DNA from: CAYTLW01 sp964438735
GTDB lineage: Bacteria; Myxococcota_A; UBA9042
Direction: 5' to 3'
NCBI GenBank assembly: GCA_964438735.1
Contig: CAYTLW010000052.1
Location: forward strand, 1-47,565
DNA length: 47,565 nt
Under the pieces are notes generated by a model. The model worked only from the letters and a program-made list of their open reading frames with translations, had not been told where the DNA came from and made no database searches. Both the position numbers and the translations under genes were made by a program. Of the stretch, positions 9,901 to 17,440 are shown one piece after another (the stretch's first letter is position 1; each line of letters opens with the position of its first letter).

Positions 9901-12900
9901 TTGGTGCATTTATCGCTGTCGTTGCAGACCTTCTTCGGGCCGGCCACGCACTTGCCATCCTTGCAGGCGTCGCCCGTGGTGCAGCCGTCGAAGTCGTCGC
10001 AGTTGGTGGTGTTGTTGTTGTTGACACAGCCGCTGTTCGGGCTGCAGCCGTCGTTGGTGCAGGGGTTGTTGTCGTTGCAGTTCAGCGGCGTGCCGGTGCA
10101 CTTGCCTTTGAAGCAGGCGTCGTCCTTGGTGCACTTGCTGCCATCGTCGCAGGGGCCGGTCTTGAACGTGTAGCTGCACTTGCCGCCGACGCAGGACTCG
10201 TCGGTGCAGGCGTCGTTGTCGTTGCAGTGCTTGTCGTCGGTGCAGTTGCCGCCGCAGCCGATGATGACCGTGCTGGAGCACTTGCCCGTCGTGGTGTCGC
10301 ACTTGTCGCTGGTGCACTTGTCGCCGTCATCGCAGTTCTTCTTGGGACCGGCCACGCAGGCGCCGTTGTTGCACGTATCGTTGACGGTGCAGGCGTCGCC
10401 ATCCTTGTCGCAGGGCTTGGCGTTGTTGCTATTGACGCAGCCCTTCTTCGGGTCGCAGATGTCGTTGGTGCAGGCGTTCTTGTCGTCGCAGTCCAGCTTC
10501 TTGCCGGCCGCGCAGGCGCCCTTGGCGCAGGAATCACCCAGTGTGCAGAGCGAGCCGTCTGCGTCGCAGATCTTGCCGTCATTCTCCAACTTCTTCTTGC
10601 ACTTGCCGTCTGCGGGATCGCAGGAGGTGGTGGCGCAGGCGCCGTCTCCTGAGGTGTCGCATTTGATCACTGTCTTCGGGTTGGGATCGCACTGGTAGGG
10701 CACCTTCGCCTTGTTGCAGTAGAGCACGCCGTTGCACGGGTTGCCGTCGTCCTTGGACTTGCAATCGCCATCGTTGGCGCAGGCGCAGATGTTGGTCCCC
10801 GGGACGCACTTGCCGGCGCTGCAGGCGTCGCCGACGGTGCACTCGACGCCGTCGTCACATTTGGCTGTCGTGGGCGTGTTGATGCAGCCCTTCTTGGGGT
10901 CGCAGACGTCGCTGGTGCAGGCGTTCTTGTCGTCGCAGTTCTTCTTCTTGCCGGCGCATTTGCCGGCCAGGCAGGCGTCGGCCTCGGTGCAGACATCGCC
11001 GTCGTCGCAGAGACCGCCGATGGTGGCGTTGCTGCAGCCCTTGGCGGCGTCGCAGAGGTCCGCTGTGCAGACATTCTTGTCGTCGCAGTCCAGCTTGGTG
11101 CCTTTGGTGCACACGCCCTTGAGGCACTTATCTCCGACCGTGCAGGCGGAGTCGTCAGCGTTGCAGGCCAGTCCCTCGCTGCCGCTGCCGTCGTGCATGC
11201 ACTTGCCGGTCTTGGCATCGCAGGCGTCCTTGGTGCAGGCCTCGTTGTCGTCGCAACCCTTCTTCTTGCCCGGGGTGCAGACCTTGTCCTTGCAGGCATC
11301 GCCAACGGTGCACGCGTTGCCATCGGCGTCACATGGGGCGCTGTTGGCGACGTTGCTGCAGCCGGCCTTGGCGTCGCAGGCATCTGTGGTGCACGGATTC
11401 TTGTCATCGCAGGATTGGGCCTTGCCCTTGAGGCACGCGCCCGCCTTGCAGACATCGCCCACCGTGCAGACGGAGCCATCGGCGTCGCACGCATCGCCGT
11501 CGCTGCCGGCGCCATCCCAGGCGCACTTGCCGGTCTTGATGTCGCAGCTGTCTGCGGTGCAGGCGTTGTTGTCGTCGCAGAGCTTTTTGGTGCCGGCGAG
11601 GCAGACCTTGTCCTTGCAGGCGTCACCGACCGTGCAAGCGTTGTCGTCGGCGTTGCAGGGGGCCGTGTTGACGGTGAAGACGCAGCCGGTCTTGGCGTCG
11701 CAGCTGTCGCTGGTGCACGGGTTCTTGTCGTCGCATGCCAGCTTACTGCCGGCCACGCACTTACCCTTATCGCACTTGTCGCCGCTGGTGCACTGGCTGC
11801 CGTCGGCGTCGCAGGGGTTGCCCTCCTGCTTGGCGACCATGTTGCACTTGCCGGTCTTGGGGTCGCAGCTGTTGGCCGTGCAGAAGCTGTCGAGGCTGCC
11901 ATCGCACTTGACCACGGTGGTCGGATTGATGGTGCACTTGAAGGGCGCCTTGGACTTGTCGCAGAACAGCTTGCCGAGGCAGACATTGGCCGGGTTCTTC
12001 TTGGCGCAGTCGTCGTCGATGGTGCAGTCGCAGGTGTTGGTGCCGGCGATGCACTTGCCGTCCTTGCAGCTGTCGCCAACCGTGCATGGGCTGCCGTCGT
12101 CGCAGCCCGCGGTGCTCGGCGTGTGGGTGCAGCCCGTCTTGGCGTCGCAGCCATCGGTGGTGCAGTGGTTGTTGTCGTCGCAGTCGCCCGCGTCCTTGCT
12201 CACGCCCTTGCACTTGCCCTTGTTGCAGCTGTCGAAGTCGGTGCACTTATCGTCATCGTCGCAGGGGTTGGTATTGAGGCTGAAGCTGCAGCCGCCGTCC
12301 GGGTTGCAGACGTTGGTGGTGCACAGGTTGCCGTCATCGCAATCCTTGGCTTTGCCGACGCACTTGCCATCGGCGCAGGCATCGCCGCTGGTGCACTTGT
12401 TGCCGTCGTCGCAGTCGGTGTTCAGGGCGGTGTGGCTGCAGTCTCCGGTGGCGCTGTCGCAGGCGTCTTTGGTGCAGACGCTCTGGTCATCGCAGTCCTT
12501 GGCCTTGCCGCCGGCGCAGGCTCCGGCAGCGCAGAGTTCACCGGTGGTGCATGCGTCACCGTCGTCGCAGGGTGCGGTGTTGTTGTTGTTGGTGCAGCCG
12601 GTCTTGGCGTCGCAGCCATCGTCGGTGCATGGATTGTTGTCGTCGCATTGGGCCGCCTTGCCGGCGCAGCCATCGGCGCCGCAGGCGTCGTCGATGGTGC
12701 AGGCGCTGCCGTCATCGCATTTATCGCCCGCATTGGCCGGTAGGTGGCTGCAGTCGCCCGTCTTGGCGTCGCAGCTGTCGGTGGTACACGCGTTGGCGTC
12801 ATCGCAGTCCTTGTCGGCGCCAGCGACGCACTTGCCGTCGGCGCATGCGTCGGTGGTGCAGAGGCTGCCATCGGCGTCACAAGGGCCCGATTTATCGCTC

Positions 12901-13646
12901 ATGGCGCAACCGGCCTTGCCGGCGCATTTGCCGCTGGTGCAGGGGTTGTCGTCGTCGCAGGTGTCTTCGTCCGTCTTGCCGTCGCAGTTGTTGTCGAGCC
13001 CATCGCAGGACTCCGGCCCGGGCACGATGGCCGAACAGGGGGCGAGGCCTTCGGCGCCGCATTTCCGCTTGCCGTTGCAGACCAGCGCCTCGCCGTCGGC
13101 CGTCTCCTTGCTGCGCGAGCAGGTGGTGGACAGGGACTTGGCGATCGCGCTCGCCGAACAGGCGCAGGGTCCTGGCGTGCCCTCGGCGTCGGGAGTGGGT
13201 ACGCACCAGCTCGCCGTGTCGCCTTCGGTCGTCTTGCCTTGCCAGCAGGAGAAGCCGCTGTCGCAGTCGCCGTTGTCGACACAAATGGGGGCGCAGAAGT
13301 TGCCCGCATCGCCGTGTACGACGCACGAGAGCTTGGACTGGCCGGTGGGATCGCAGGTCTGCGAAGACGTGCAGGGATCGCAGAGGGTCCCGGTCTGCGC
13401 ACCGGCGTCCGGCGGACCGGCATCTGCAACAGCGGCGTCCTGTACAACCACGTCGGTCTTCGGCAGTGCGTCCGGCTCCGAGATGTCGGTCGGCACAGTG
13501 TCCACGCCGATGTCCGCGCCGCCGACGGGGCCGATCACGGCCTGGTCGTCGGCGCAACCCCAAAGGAGGCACGCGGCGAGCAGCGGGGCGAAGAAGGGAT
13601 GGATCGATTCGATGGCACGGCGTGTAGTCGGGGTGCGGTGCGACAT
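3951..13646 (-). CDS. Giant NHL-propeller and Cys-repeat lipoprotein (about 3231 aa)
   Basis: Predicted exported lipoprotein. The start at 13646 is chosen over 13676 because GGAGGA precedes it and it gives a compact leader (MSHRTPTTRR...LLAACLLWGC) with a lipobox Cys. In order: an Ala/Asp/Pro-rich linker; a Cys-rich module ending in CACSASAIAKSL (shared with the lipoprotein at 21739-24459); a MopE-like CDGLDNNCDGKTDE motif; a long array of CDDGNxCTxDxCDxxTGxC repeats (about nt 9380-12960) resembling the Dictyostelium CTDC extracellular repeat; then four blocks of six NHL repeats each (VxTxAGxxxGxxDG ... VADxxNHRIRRV), separated by Cys linkers of the type CxIxGxC...PADACQxC plus more CTDC repeats. 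NHL propellers are usually binding domains, and no catalytic residues are evident. Role inferred: surface or matrix adhesion. Confidence 0.88.
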   Translation of the reverse strand: MSHRTPTTRRAIESIHPFFAPLLAACLLWGCADDQAVIGPVGGADIGVDTVPTDISEPDALPKTDVVVQDAAVADAGPPDAGAQTGTLCDPCTSSQTCDPTGQSKLSCVVHGDAGNFCAPICVDNGDCDSGFSCWQGKTTEGDTASWCVPTPDAEGTPGPCACSASAIAKSLSTTCSRSKETADGEALVCNGKRKCGAEGLAPCSAIVPGPESCDGLDNNCDGKTDEDTCDDDNPCTSGKCAGKAGCAMSDKSGPCDADGSLCTTDACADGKCVAGADKDCDDANACTTDSCDAKTGDCSHLPANAGDKCDDGSACTIDDACGADGCAGKAAQCDDNNPCTDDGCDAKTGCTNNNNTAPCDDGDACTTGELCAAGACAGGKAKDCDDQSVCTKDACDSATGDCSHTALNTDCDDGNKCTSGDACADGKCVGKAKDCDDGNLCTTNVCNPDGGCSFSLNTNPCDDDDKCTDFDSCNKGKCKGVSKDAGDCDDNNHCTTDGCDAKTGCTHTPSTAGCDDGSPCTVGDSCKDGKCIAGTNTCDCTIDDDCAKKNPANVCLGKLFCDKSKAPFKCTINPTTVVKCDGSLDSFCTANSCDPKTGKCNMVAKQEGNPCDADGSQCTSGDKCDKGKCVAGSKLACDDKNPCTSDSCDAKTGCVFTVNTAPCNADDNACTVGDACKDKVCLAGTKKLCDDNNACTADSCDIKTGKCAWDGAGSDGDACDADGSVCTVGDVCKAGACLKGKAQSCDDKNPCTTDACDAKAGCSNVANSAPCDADGNACTVGDACKDKVCTPGKKKGCDDNEACTKDACDAKTGKCMHDGSGSEGLACNADDSACTVGDKCLKGVCTKGTKLDCDDKNVCTADLCDAAKGCSNATIGGLCDDGDVCTEADACLAGKCAGKKKNCDDKNACTSDVCDPKKGCINTPTTAKCDDGVECTVGDACSAGKCVPGTNICACANDGDCKSKDDGNPCNGVLYCNKAKVPYQCDPNPKTVIKCDTSGDGACATTSCDPADGKCKKKLENDGKICDADGSLCTLGDSCAKGACAAGKKLDCDDKNACTNDICDPKKGCVNSNNAKPCDKDGDACTVNDTCNNGACVAGPKKNCDDGDKCTSDKCDTTTGKCSSTVIIGCGGNCTDDKHCNDNDACTDESCVGGKCSYTFKTGPCDDGSKCTKDDACFKGKCTGTPLNCNDNNPCTNDGCSPNSGCVNNNNTTNCDDFDGCTTGDACKDGKCVAGPKKVCNDSDKCTNDSCNPATGQCIFKGIPGCGGYCNTVSDCDDKNVCTDESCDKGKCVSSANSKACNDNNPCTSSDKCASGKCAGNKKTCNDNNPCTTDTCDIKTGNCAHAPMKEGASCDDGSVCTASDVCATVAGKLVCAGKAKSCDDANACTDDSCNAQTGKCAHANNVGPCEDGNKCTAGDLCKDGKCVTGKGIWVDSLAGSTVGYVDGAAATAKFSYPYGVLSDGKGNVYVADSNNHVIRRIAADGKVSTLAGSAGKAGLLDGVGAKAWFNRPFDLAWHPSGDIVVADRDSHAIRLLKLDGTVTTVAGDGTQGAIDGAAAKARFYHPWGVAVTGGGVIYVADRTNNRIRKIAGGQVSTLAGGVWGFADGKGSAARFRYPQGVAVDDGGTLWVTDERNHRVRKVTSSGVVTTVAGGTGGFLDGALATARFNRPWGIQVGPGGALLISDRYNHRIRLISGNTVSTFAGSFQGLVNGAASTARFRFPAGLHVDPSGYVYVGDGSNQRVRRIRDSSAPCAISGVCYVNGASNPADACQACVAASSTSKWSAKKDGSTCTDGDPCTTKDGCKAGKCSGTKVSCDDKDKCTLDGCDAKTGGCVNKPIIGCGGNCAKDADCADKNDCNWGAGCVLGKCTAGGLTQVSTVAGNGTAGYKDAKGTDARLNRPFGLATDDGGNHFVADRHNHRIRRVAADGTTTTWAGNGFAGWADGAKAQAQFNYPSDVAIFGDTLYVADTVNARIRAIDKAGKVSTVAGSSHGFADGKGSAARFSHPYSVATNSKGVLYVADYGGHRVRRVRADGTVTTLAGGAAGYADGVGAQARFRNPIGVAVDSAGNVFVADYSNHRIRKVTPGGKVTTVAGSGVAGYQDGVAGSARFNRPWGLDVDSSGNVFIADHVNRRIRKLSPAGLVTLFAGTSQGYIDGASGAARFGPPIGISVDKRGYVYVGDYANHAIRRVRDTSATCFISSTCWTGGITAPGDGCQVCNATKSSTAWTTKGDGAACVDGALCTRPDTCASGKCQAKAVSCDDKDKCTKDACDVTTGACVNQPIIGCNGYCESASQCDDKNVCTTDDCISNACKHTTNAAPCDDGNACTQGDACSGGSCKAGDKVWVDTVAGSVAGWIDDKGSKARFHTPHGVDADSKGNVYVADRGNYRVRKIAPDGTVSTVAGNGQPSFKDAKGTEASFGDPVDVAVGPAGKVFVVDRANQRIRVIATDGMVSTLAGQAAAGWQDGKGSAARFYNPYGLDVGAKGVVYVADYSNRRIRRILPDGTVTTLAGSTPGQADGKGALATFLGPIDVAVSPSGDLAALDFVGHRVRLISAEGVVTTLAGSTEGYADGKGSAARFAYPRSLTWGPDGDWYIADQNNRRIRRVAADGTVSTWAASGAPGNDDGEANVARLNSPRGVSFGPHGELYIGDRSNHRVRRVRATATPCVIGGACWRNGLVNPANACQRCDGAKNAKDWTATANGGACVDNVACTDKDVCTGGKCAGKANSCDDGDKCTTDACDGVTGACVNTKIVGCAGFCAQDAHCDDKNPCTTDTCTSGKCSHANNTAACDDGSPCTQGDTCKDGKCTAGKSVWVTTVAGTAAGFQDGKGVDVRFKNPAGVTVDAKGVAYVGDYNNNRIRKVAADGTTSTLAGGGQEGLKNGKGTDAWFNRPSGVAVDGAGTVFVADRYSHAIRKVAADGTTTTVAGNGIGAWADGKGANARFNQPIGIALSKTGVIYVGDYANHRIRVVLPDGTVSTLAGGAAGHADGQGAAAKFYGPIGVAVDGNGQVYVADYINRRLRRITPEGQVSTIAGSGAHGFLDGDALTAQFRWPWSVALGPDGRVYVGDTGNHRLRMLYKGVVNTIAGGPAGATDGVGAAARFSSPTLISTDVHGNIWVADFGNSRIRQARATADGCQIAGVCKVAGIADPANACQVCDGTKSTSKWTAIGDGGACADNAMCTAGETCTSGKCGGKAKDCDDKDKCTTDACDTKTGACTHVKIAGCS
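4228..5205 (-). repeat. NHL propeller block 4 (six repeats)
   Basis: Six VxTxAGxxxGxxDG-type repeats, from VTTVAGTAAGFQDG to VNTIAGGPAGATDG, each followed by RF.xPxGvavd...vyVaD..NhriR. Together they predict one six-bladed beta-propeller. It is followed by the C-terminal Cys linker of the giant lipoprotein. Confidence 0.85.
5640..6615 (-). repeat. NHL propeller block 3 (six repeats)
   Basis: Six NHL repeats, from VDTVAGSVAGWIDD to VSTWAASGAPGNDDG. Blocks 2, 3 and 4 start about 1.41 kb apart, so propeller plus Cys linker behaves as one duplicated unit. Confidence 0.85.
7050..8030 (-). repeat. NHL propeller block 2 (six repeats)
   Basis: Six NHL repeats, from VSTVAGNGTAGYKD to VTLFAGTSQGYIDG. 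The Cys linker preceding it is shorter than those before blocks 3 and 4, so the spacing to block 1 is about 1.33 kb. Confidence 0.85.
8400..9355 (-). repeat. NHL propeller block 1 (six repeats)
   Basis: Six NHL repeats, from VDSLAGSTVGYVDG to VSTFAGSFQGLVNG, directly after the long N-terminal Cys-repeat stalk of the giant lipoprotein. Confidence 0.85.
9380..12960 (-). repeat. Long tandem array of CTDC-type cysteine repeats
   Basis: Degenerate coding repeats of roughly 40-45 residues built on CDDxxxCTxDxCDxxxGxC alternating with CDDGxxCTxGDxCxxGxC. Two irregular insertions of the form CxNDGDCKSKDDGNPCNGVL or CTIDDDCAKKNPANVCLGKL interrupt the array near 10800 and 12020. The repeat is obvious at protein level and diverged at DNA level, so this is an old expansion. 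The resemblance to Pfam Dicty_CTDC is from memory of the family pattern. Confidence 0.8.
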
Positions 13647-13743
13647 GGCTTCCTCCAGGAGGCGGGGTCGGACCATCGTGCCGTTCGTGGCGTCGCCTTG
13701 TAAAGCGCCCGCGCATGCGTGGGCCGATGCAGCGTCTCTCCAC

Positions 13744-13772
13744 TTGACATGGCGGTATGAAAACGCCGTACT
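13744..13772 (+). promoter_or_regulatory. Candidate housekeeping promoter for the fibrinogen-like protein gene
   Basis: TTGACA at 13744-13749, a 17-base spacer, then CGTACT at 13767-13772. The -35 is perfect and the -10 poor (three of six). The predicted start near 13779 would leave a leader of about 33 bases. A small inverted repeat (GTGAA-CGA-TTCAC, 13785-13797) lies just downstream and could be an operator. Confidence 0.4.
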
Positions 13773-13811
13773 GATCTCTGTTGTGTGAACGATTCACCGG
13801 GGGAGAGGGAC

Positions 13812-15962
13812 ATGTACAAACACTGCCTTGCGCTGGGGATAGGCGCGCTGATGCTCACGATGGGCGCCACCGCGGCGTGGGCCACGGCGCCCACTTCGAC
13901 CTCCTTGGAGGGCTTCGTCAGCGCCACGGGCGGTGGGCCCGTAGCCGACGGCGACTACTCGTTCACGTTCGCCCTGTACAAGGCCGAGAACGGCGGCAAG
14001 GCGATGTGGAGTGAGGGCCCGGTCAAGGTCGCCATCAAGAGCGGTCGCTTCAGCTATGTGCTGGGCACGAGCAAGCCGATCACGTCGACCCTGCTGGCCG
14101 GTCTGGGTCAGGCCTGGCTCGCCCTGGAGATCGGCGCCAACCCGCCGCTGCCGCGCATTCGTCTGCGCTCGGTGCCCTACGCGCTCGAGGCGGCGCGGGC
14201 GGCGTCGGTGTCGTGCAGCGGCTGCCTGACCGGAGCCCAGCTCAAGGCGGGCAGCATCTCGGCCAACAAGGTCGGCTTCACCTACGCGGGCTCCAAGACC
14301 AAGGGCGGGCCGGCCAACATGGCGCTCGGCCTGGCGTGCACCGGCTGTGTCAAGGTGGACATGCTCAAGATCGACAAGACCCTCGACCTGGGCGGCAACG
14401 GCCTCAAGGCCAAGTCCATCGCCGCTGGCAACGTCAACGCCACCAGCATCGCGGCGCAGAGCTTCCAGGGAGACGGCAGCAAGTTGACCGGCATCAAGAC
14501 GGCCGCCGGCAACTGCGGCAAGAAGGGCCACGTGGTCAAGGGCATCAAGAACGACGGCTCGCTCATCTGCGTGCCGGCCATGGACCCATCGGCCCTGCCG
14601 CCGGACGGCCTGGACGAGATCTCCAACGGCCTGCTCACCAACCAGTTCACCGACAGCCAGGCCAGCGGCAAGACGCCGGTCAAGATCCCCGACAACAACC
14701 CCACCGGCGTCGGCGACACCCTGATCTTCCCCGATGTGGGCCTGGCGCAGAAGCTGCAGGTCAACATCCACGTGACCAACAGCGACACCAAGACGGTGAC
14801 CATCGAGCTCTACGACCCGAACAACAAGAAGTACGTGCTCTACAACAAGGGCGCCAAAGGCAAGCTGATCAAGACCAGCTACCCGACCCCCACCAAGACC
14901 CTGAGCGGCGACCTGACCACCTGGGTTGGCAAGAATCCCAAGGGGAAGTGGCGCATCAAGGTCATGGATACCGGCTTCAAGAACAACACCACCGACGGCG
15001 CCATCGTCGCCTGGAGCGTGTCGATTCAGACGCTGTCATCCAAGAAGGTGGCCGCCGAGGGCGTCTTCCACGCCAACAAGGGCCTGCAGTTGATGAAGGC
15101 CAAGAACCACCCCATCAAGTGCACCACAGACAGCTTCGGCTTCCTCTACGCCAACCCGGGTAAGAACGCCATCTTTGCCTGCAACGGCAAGGAGTTCGTG
15201 CCCATCGCCCTGACCCCTCTCGGCTCGGAGAACAACCCGGCGACCGACTGCAAGCACCTGCTGACCGTGCAGCCCGGGACCATCTCCGGACCGTACTGGA
15301 TCGACACCGACGGCCCGGGTGGCAACGCGTCGTTCCAGACCTTCTGTGACATGGAGACCGACGGCGGCGGCTGGACCCTGGCCATCAAGGGCACGTTGAA
15401 CGGCAGCTACAACGGCAGCTTCAACAAGGGGCTCAATGACAACAGGGGCTTCATGAAGTCATTCAACCGACTGCACTTCAAGGACATCCTGGTCAAGATG
15501 GGTACCTACCAGAGCAGCAAGGATTGGGTCAGCTTCCACGGCGTCGGCAACGGCAGCCAGACGCTGGATCACCGCATCAAGAACTGCTGCAACGGCAGTC
15601 ACGGCGTAGACTACAACAAGGACGCGCCGCACAAGGCCACCAAGCGCAGCCCGAGCCTGGCCAAGGTCGCCGAGATGGAGGCGCTCTCGCTGCGCATGTC
15701 GCAGACCTCGGGGCCCAACGACGCGATGTTCTTCGTGGTGACCCGCAAGTCGCGTTCGGCCTGCAACAACTACAATCCCGTGAGCAGTTACCGGTACGTC
15801 AACACCTCGTGCATCGGCGTGCAGCTCGGCTTTGGCCAGGGCAACTACTCCTGGAGCAGTTGGACCACGTGGACCGGTTGGAAGACCGGCTGCAACCAGG
15901 CCGGTTACTGGGGCGGGTCGACGTCCAAGTGCACCTCCAACGGCGGCGTGTTCGTGCGCTAA
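13812..15962 (+). CDS. Secreted P-domain / fibrinogen-like C-terminal domain protein
   Basis: Predicted secreted protein of 716 aa. The start at 13812 follows GGGGGAGAGGGAC and yields a signal peptide ending AAWA-TAP (cleavage after residue 24); the in-frame start at 13785 would place nine extra polar residues before it. The N-terminal region has the LRSVPYALEAA and GDGSKLTGI motifs common in large secreted bacterial proteins. About residues 290-410 resemble a P/Homo B domain (IPDNNPTGVGDTL ... GKWRIKVMDTG). The last about 225 residues match the fibrinogen-related/intelectin-type fold: SGPYWIDTDGPGG, then TFCDMETDGGGWTL. In animals that fold is a calcium-dependent glycan or acetyl-group lectin, and P-domains accompany secreted proteases, but no protease domain is present. 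Inferred role: carbohydrate-binding surface or secreted protein. It is divergent from the giant lipoprotein gene. Confidence 0.85.
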   Translation: MYKHCLALGIGALMLTMGATAAWATAPTSTSLEGFVSATGGGPVADGDYSFTFALYKAENGGKAMWSEGPVKVAIKSGRFSYVLGTSKPITSTLLAGLGQAWLALEIGANPPLPRIRLRSVPYALEAARAASVSCSGCLTGAQLKAGSISANKVGFTYAGSKTKGGPANMALGLACTGCVKVDMLKIDKTLDLGGNGLKAKSIAAGNVNATSIAAQSFQGDGSKLTGIKTAAGNCGKKGHVVKGIKNDGSLICVPAMDPSALPPDGLDEISNGLLTNQFTDSQASGKTPVKIPDNNPTGVGDTLIFPDVGLAQKLQVNIHVTNSDTKTVTIELYDPNNKKYVLYNKGAKGKLIKTSYPTPTKTLSGDLTTWVGKNPKGKWRIKVMDTGFKNNTTDGAIVAWSVSIQTLSSKKVAAEGVFHANKGLQLMKAKNHPIKCTTDSFGFLYANPGKNAIFACNGKEFVPIALTPLGSENNPATDCKHLLTVQPGTISGPYWIDTDGPGGNASFQTFCDMETDGGGWTLAIKGTLNGSYNGSFNKGLNDNRGFMKSFNRLHFKDILVKMGTYQSSKDWVSFHGVGNGSQTLDHRIKNCCNGSHGVDYNKDAPHKATKRSPSLAKVAEMEALSLRMSQTSGPNDAMFFVVTRKSRSACNNYNPVSSYRYVNTSCIGVQLGFGQGNYSWSSWTTWTGWKTGCNQAGYWGGSTSKCTSNGGVFVR

Positions 15963-16108
15963 CGCAGCCTGGGTATCGATTATCAAGGTTGACCGACGCC
16001 GACTTGCGCCCACTCCGTCATGGTTCTACCCTCGCCTCGAACGGGCATGTCGGTCGACCGCGTGGTCGGTTGGAGCGCAGCTTGAGCAGTCCTGGCCACC
16101 ATCGATGG

Positions 16109-16894
16109 ATGCGTAGACTTGCGGCCCTGGCCGTCGCTTTCACACTGACGATGACCGGCCTGCCCAGCCCCGTTCACGCCGGCGACAACTCCCATAAAGC
16201 CGCAGCCATGGCCGCCCTGAAGGTGGCCAAGCACTACTACAAGGCCAAGGAGTTCAACAAGGCGGCCGAGCGTTTTCACGAGGCCTATCGCATCGACCCG
16301 AATCCGGCCTTCTTGTTCAACGCCGCGCGCGCCGAGATGCGCGCCTTCAAGCTCAACGCCGCCGAGAAGAACTTCAAGCGGTACCTGGGCTTGAAGGGCA
16401 TCGACAGCGAGGGTCGCAGACGCGCCAAGGTGCACCTGGAAGAGGTGGCCGACCAGCGCAAGGTCATCGCCGATCAGAACAAGGCCATCGTGGAGCATAA
16501 GCAGCGAGCCGTGGTCGCCGAGAAGCGGGCCGCCACGGCCGCAAAGACGGCGCCGCGTTCCGACTGGTTGACCGTCGGCCTGTGGGCGGGCGGTGGCGCG
16601 GTGCTGGCCACATCGGGATTGCTCTACTTGCTGGCGCGCGCGGGCCGAACCGATACGAATGCCATGGTTGTGACCAACGACCAGGAGCTCCAGGCCCACA
16701 ACGAGCAGGTCGAATCTCAAAACGGTCTGCGCAACGTCGCCGTGGGTTTTGCCCTGCTCGGCGCCGGGTTGGGCACGTGGGCAGTCCTGCGCAGCGGCAG
16801 TGATGGCGACGCCACCGCCGACGCCAGTTCCCATGGGCTGCGCGTGGCGCCCTGGTTCGATGGTCGCGGTCTGGCCATCGGCGGGCGGTTCTGA
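16109..16894 (+). CDS. TPR protein with C-terminal membrane segments
   Basis: 261 aa. The start at 16109 gives a signal peptide (MRRLAALAVAFTLTMTGLPSPVHA) before a TPR-like segment (ALKVAKHYYKAKEFNKAAER, then YRIDPNPAFLFNAARAEMRA), an Ala/Lys/Glu-rich coiled coil (EVADQRKVIADQNKAIVEHK), and two hydrophobic segments (WLTVGLWAGGGAVLATSGLL and VAVGFALLGAGLGTWAVL). Similar small envelope TPR proteins with a predicted coiled coil are common in Myxococcota and generally uncharacterised. The ribosome site is weak. The next gene starts two bases after the stop, so the pair is probably cotranscribed. Function is not assigned. Confidence 0.8.
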   Translation: MRRLAALAVAFTLTMTGLPSPVHAGDNSHKAAAMAALKVAKHYYKAKEFNKAAERFHEAYRIDPNPAFLFNAARAEMRAFKLNAAEKNFKRYLGLKGIDSEGRRRAKVHLEEVADQRKVIADQNKAIVEHKQRAVVAEKRAATAAKTAPRSDWLTVGLWAGGGAVLATSGLLYLLARAGRTDTNAMVVTNDQELQAHNEQVESQNGLRNVAVGFALLGAGLGTWAVLRSGSDGDATADASSHGLRVAPWFDGRGLAIGGRF

Positions 16895-16896
16895 AC

Positions 16897-17412
16897 ATGG
16901 TCTGCGCACACACCCGCAACCGCGACTCCCTTCGGCGGCCCGCGCGTCTGTTGCTGCTGGCCGCCGCCGCGATGGCGCTGACAACCTGCCTGGCCGACCC
17001 GCGGACCGACGAGCAGCTTCGCACCTCGCCCGAATGGGGCGGTTCCAGCGGCACCGGCGGCCCGACAGGCGGTGGAGAGCCGGTCTGCAACGGCACCATG
17101 CTGGCGCAGTTCAACAACTCATCAGAAGACGCGCTGGCCAGCTGTTTTCTGCCGCCGGAAAAGTGCAAGTCGAACGACAACCCCAACGGGCTGGGCTGCG
17201 TGACCAAGTGCTTGATGAAGCGGAACGTGCCAAAGGACTGCGCCGTCTGCATCGCCGACCGGACCCCCTGCGTGCTCGACAAGTGCAAAAGCAGTTGCCT
17301 GCCTTCCGGCTTCCCGGCTGCCGACAAGATGCTGCCAATCGCCTGCCCGAAGTGCGTGCACGCCGAATGCTCCGAAGATCTCCGGCCGTGCACTGAGCAC
17401 ACGGCTCCCTGA
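16897..17412 (+). CDS. Small Cys-rich lipoprotein, function unknown
   Basis: 171 aa. The leader MVCAHTRNRDSLRRPARLLL ends in a lipobox (MALTTC). A Gly/Ser/Thr linker (GGSSGTGGPTGGG) joins it to a domain rich in paired Cys (SCFLPPEKC, GCVTKCL, DCAVC, CVLDKCKSSC, ACPKCVHAEC). The spacing suggests a disulphide-bonded module rather than CxxC metal sites, since it is extracytoplasmic. It follows the TPR gene with a two-base gap. I do not recognise the family. Confidence 0.75.
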   Translation: MVCAHTRNRDSLRRPARLLLLAAAAMALTTCLADPRTDEQLRTSPEWGGSSGTGGPTGGGEPVCNGTMLAQFNNSSEDALASCFLPPEKCKSNDNPNGLGCVTKCLMKRNVPKDCAVCIADRTPCVLDKCKSSCLPSGFPAADKMLPIACPKCVHAECSEDLRPCTEHTAP

Positions 17413-17440
17413 TCCCTGAATCGGGTCCTGGGAGGGATTC

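Noticed and set aside
9380..12960. Regularly spaced short DNA repeats that resemble a CRISPR-like array
   Set aside because: They are in-frame codons of a Cys-repeat protein, vary at third positions, and have no constant repeat/spacer lengths or cas genes.
10732..13788. Open frame of 1018 codons on the plus strand opposite the Cys-repeat stalk
   Set aside because: Low-complexity LPSSQ/QASPTV repeats are the antisense reading of the CTDC repeats. The minus strand has leader, ribosome site and domains.
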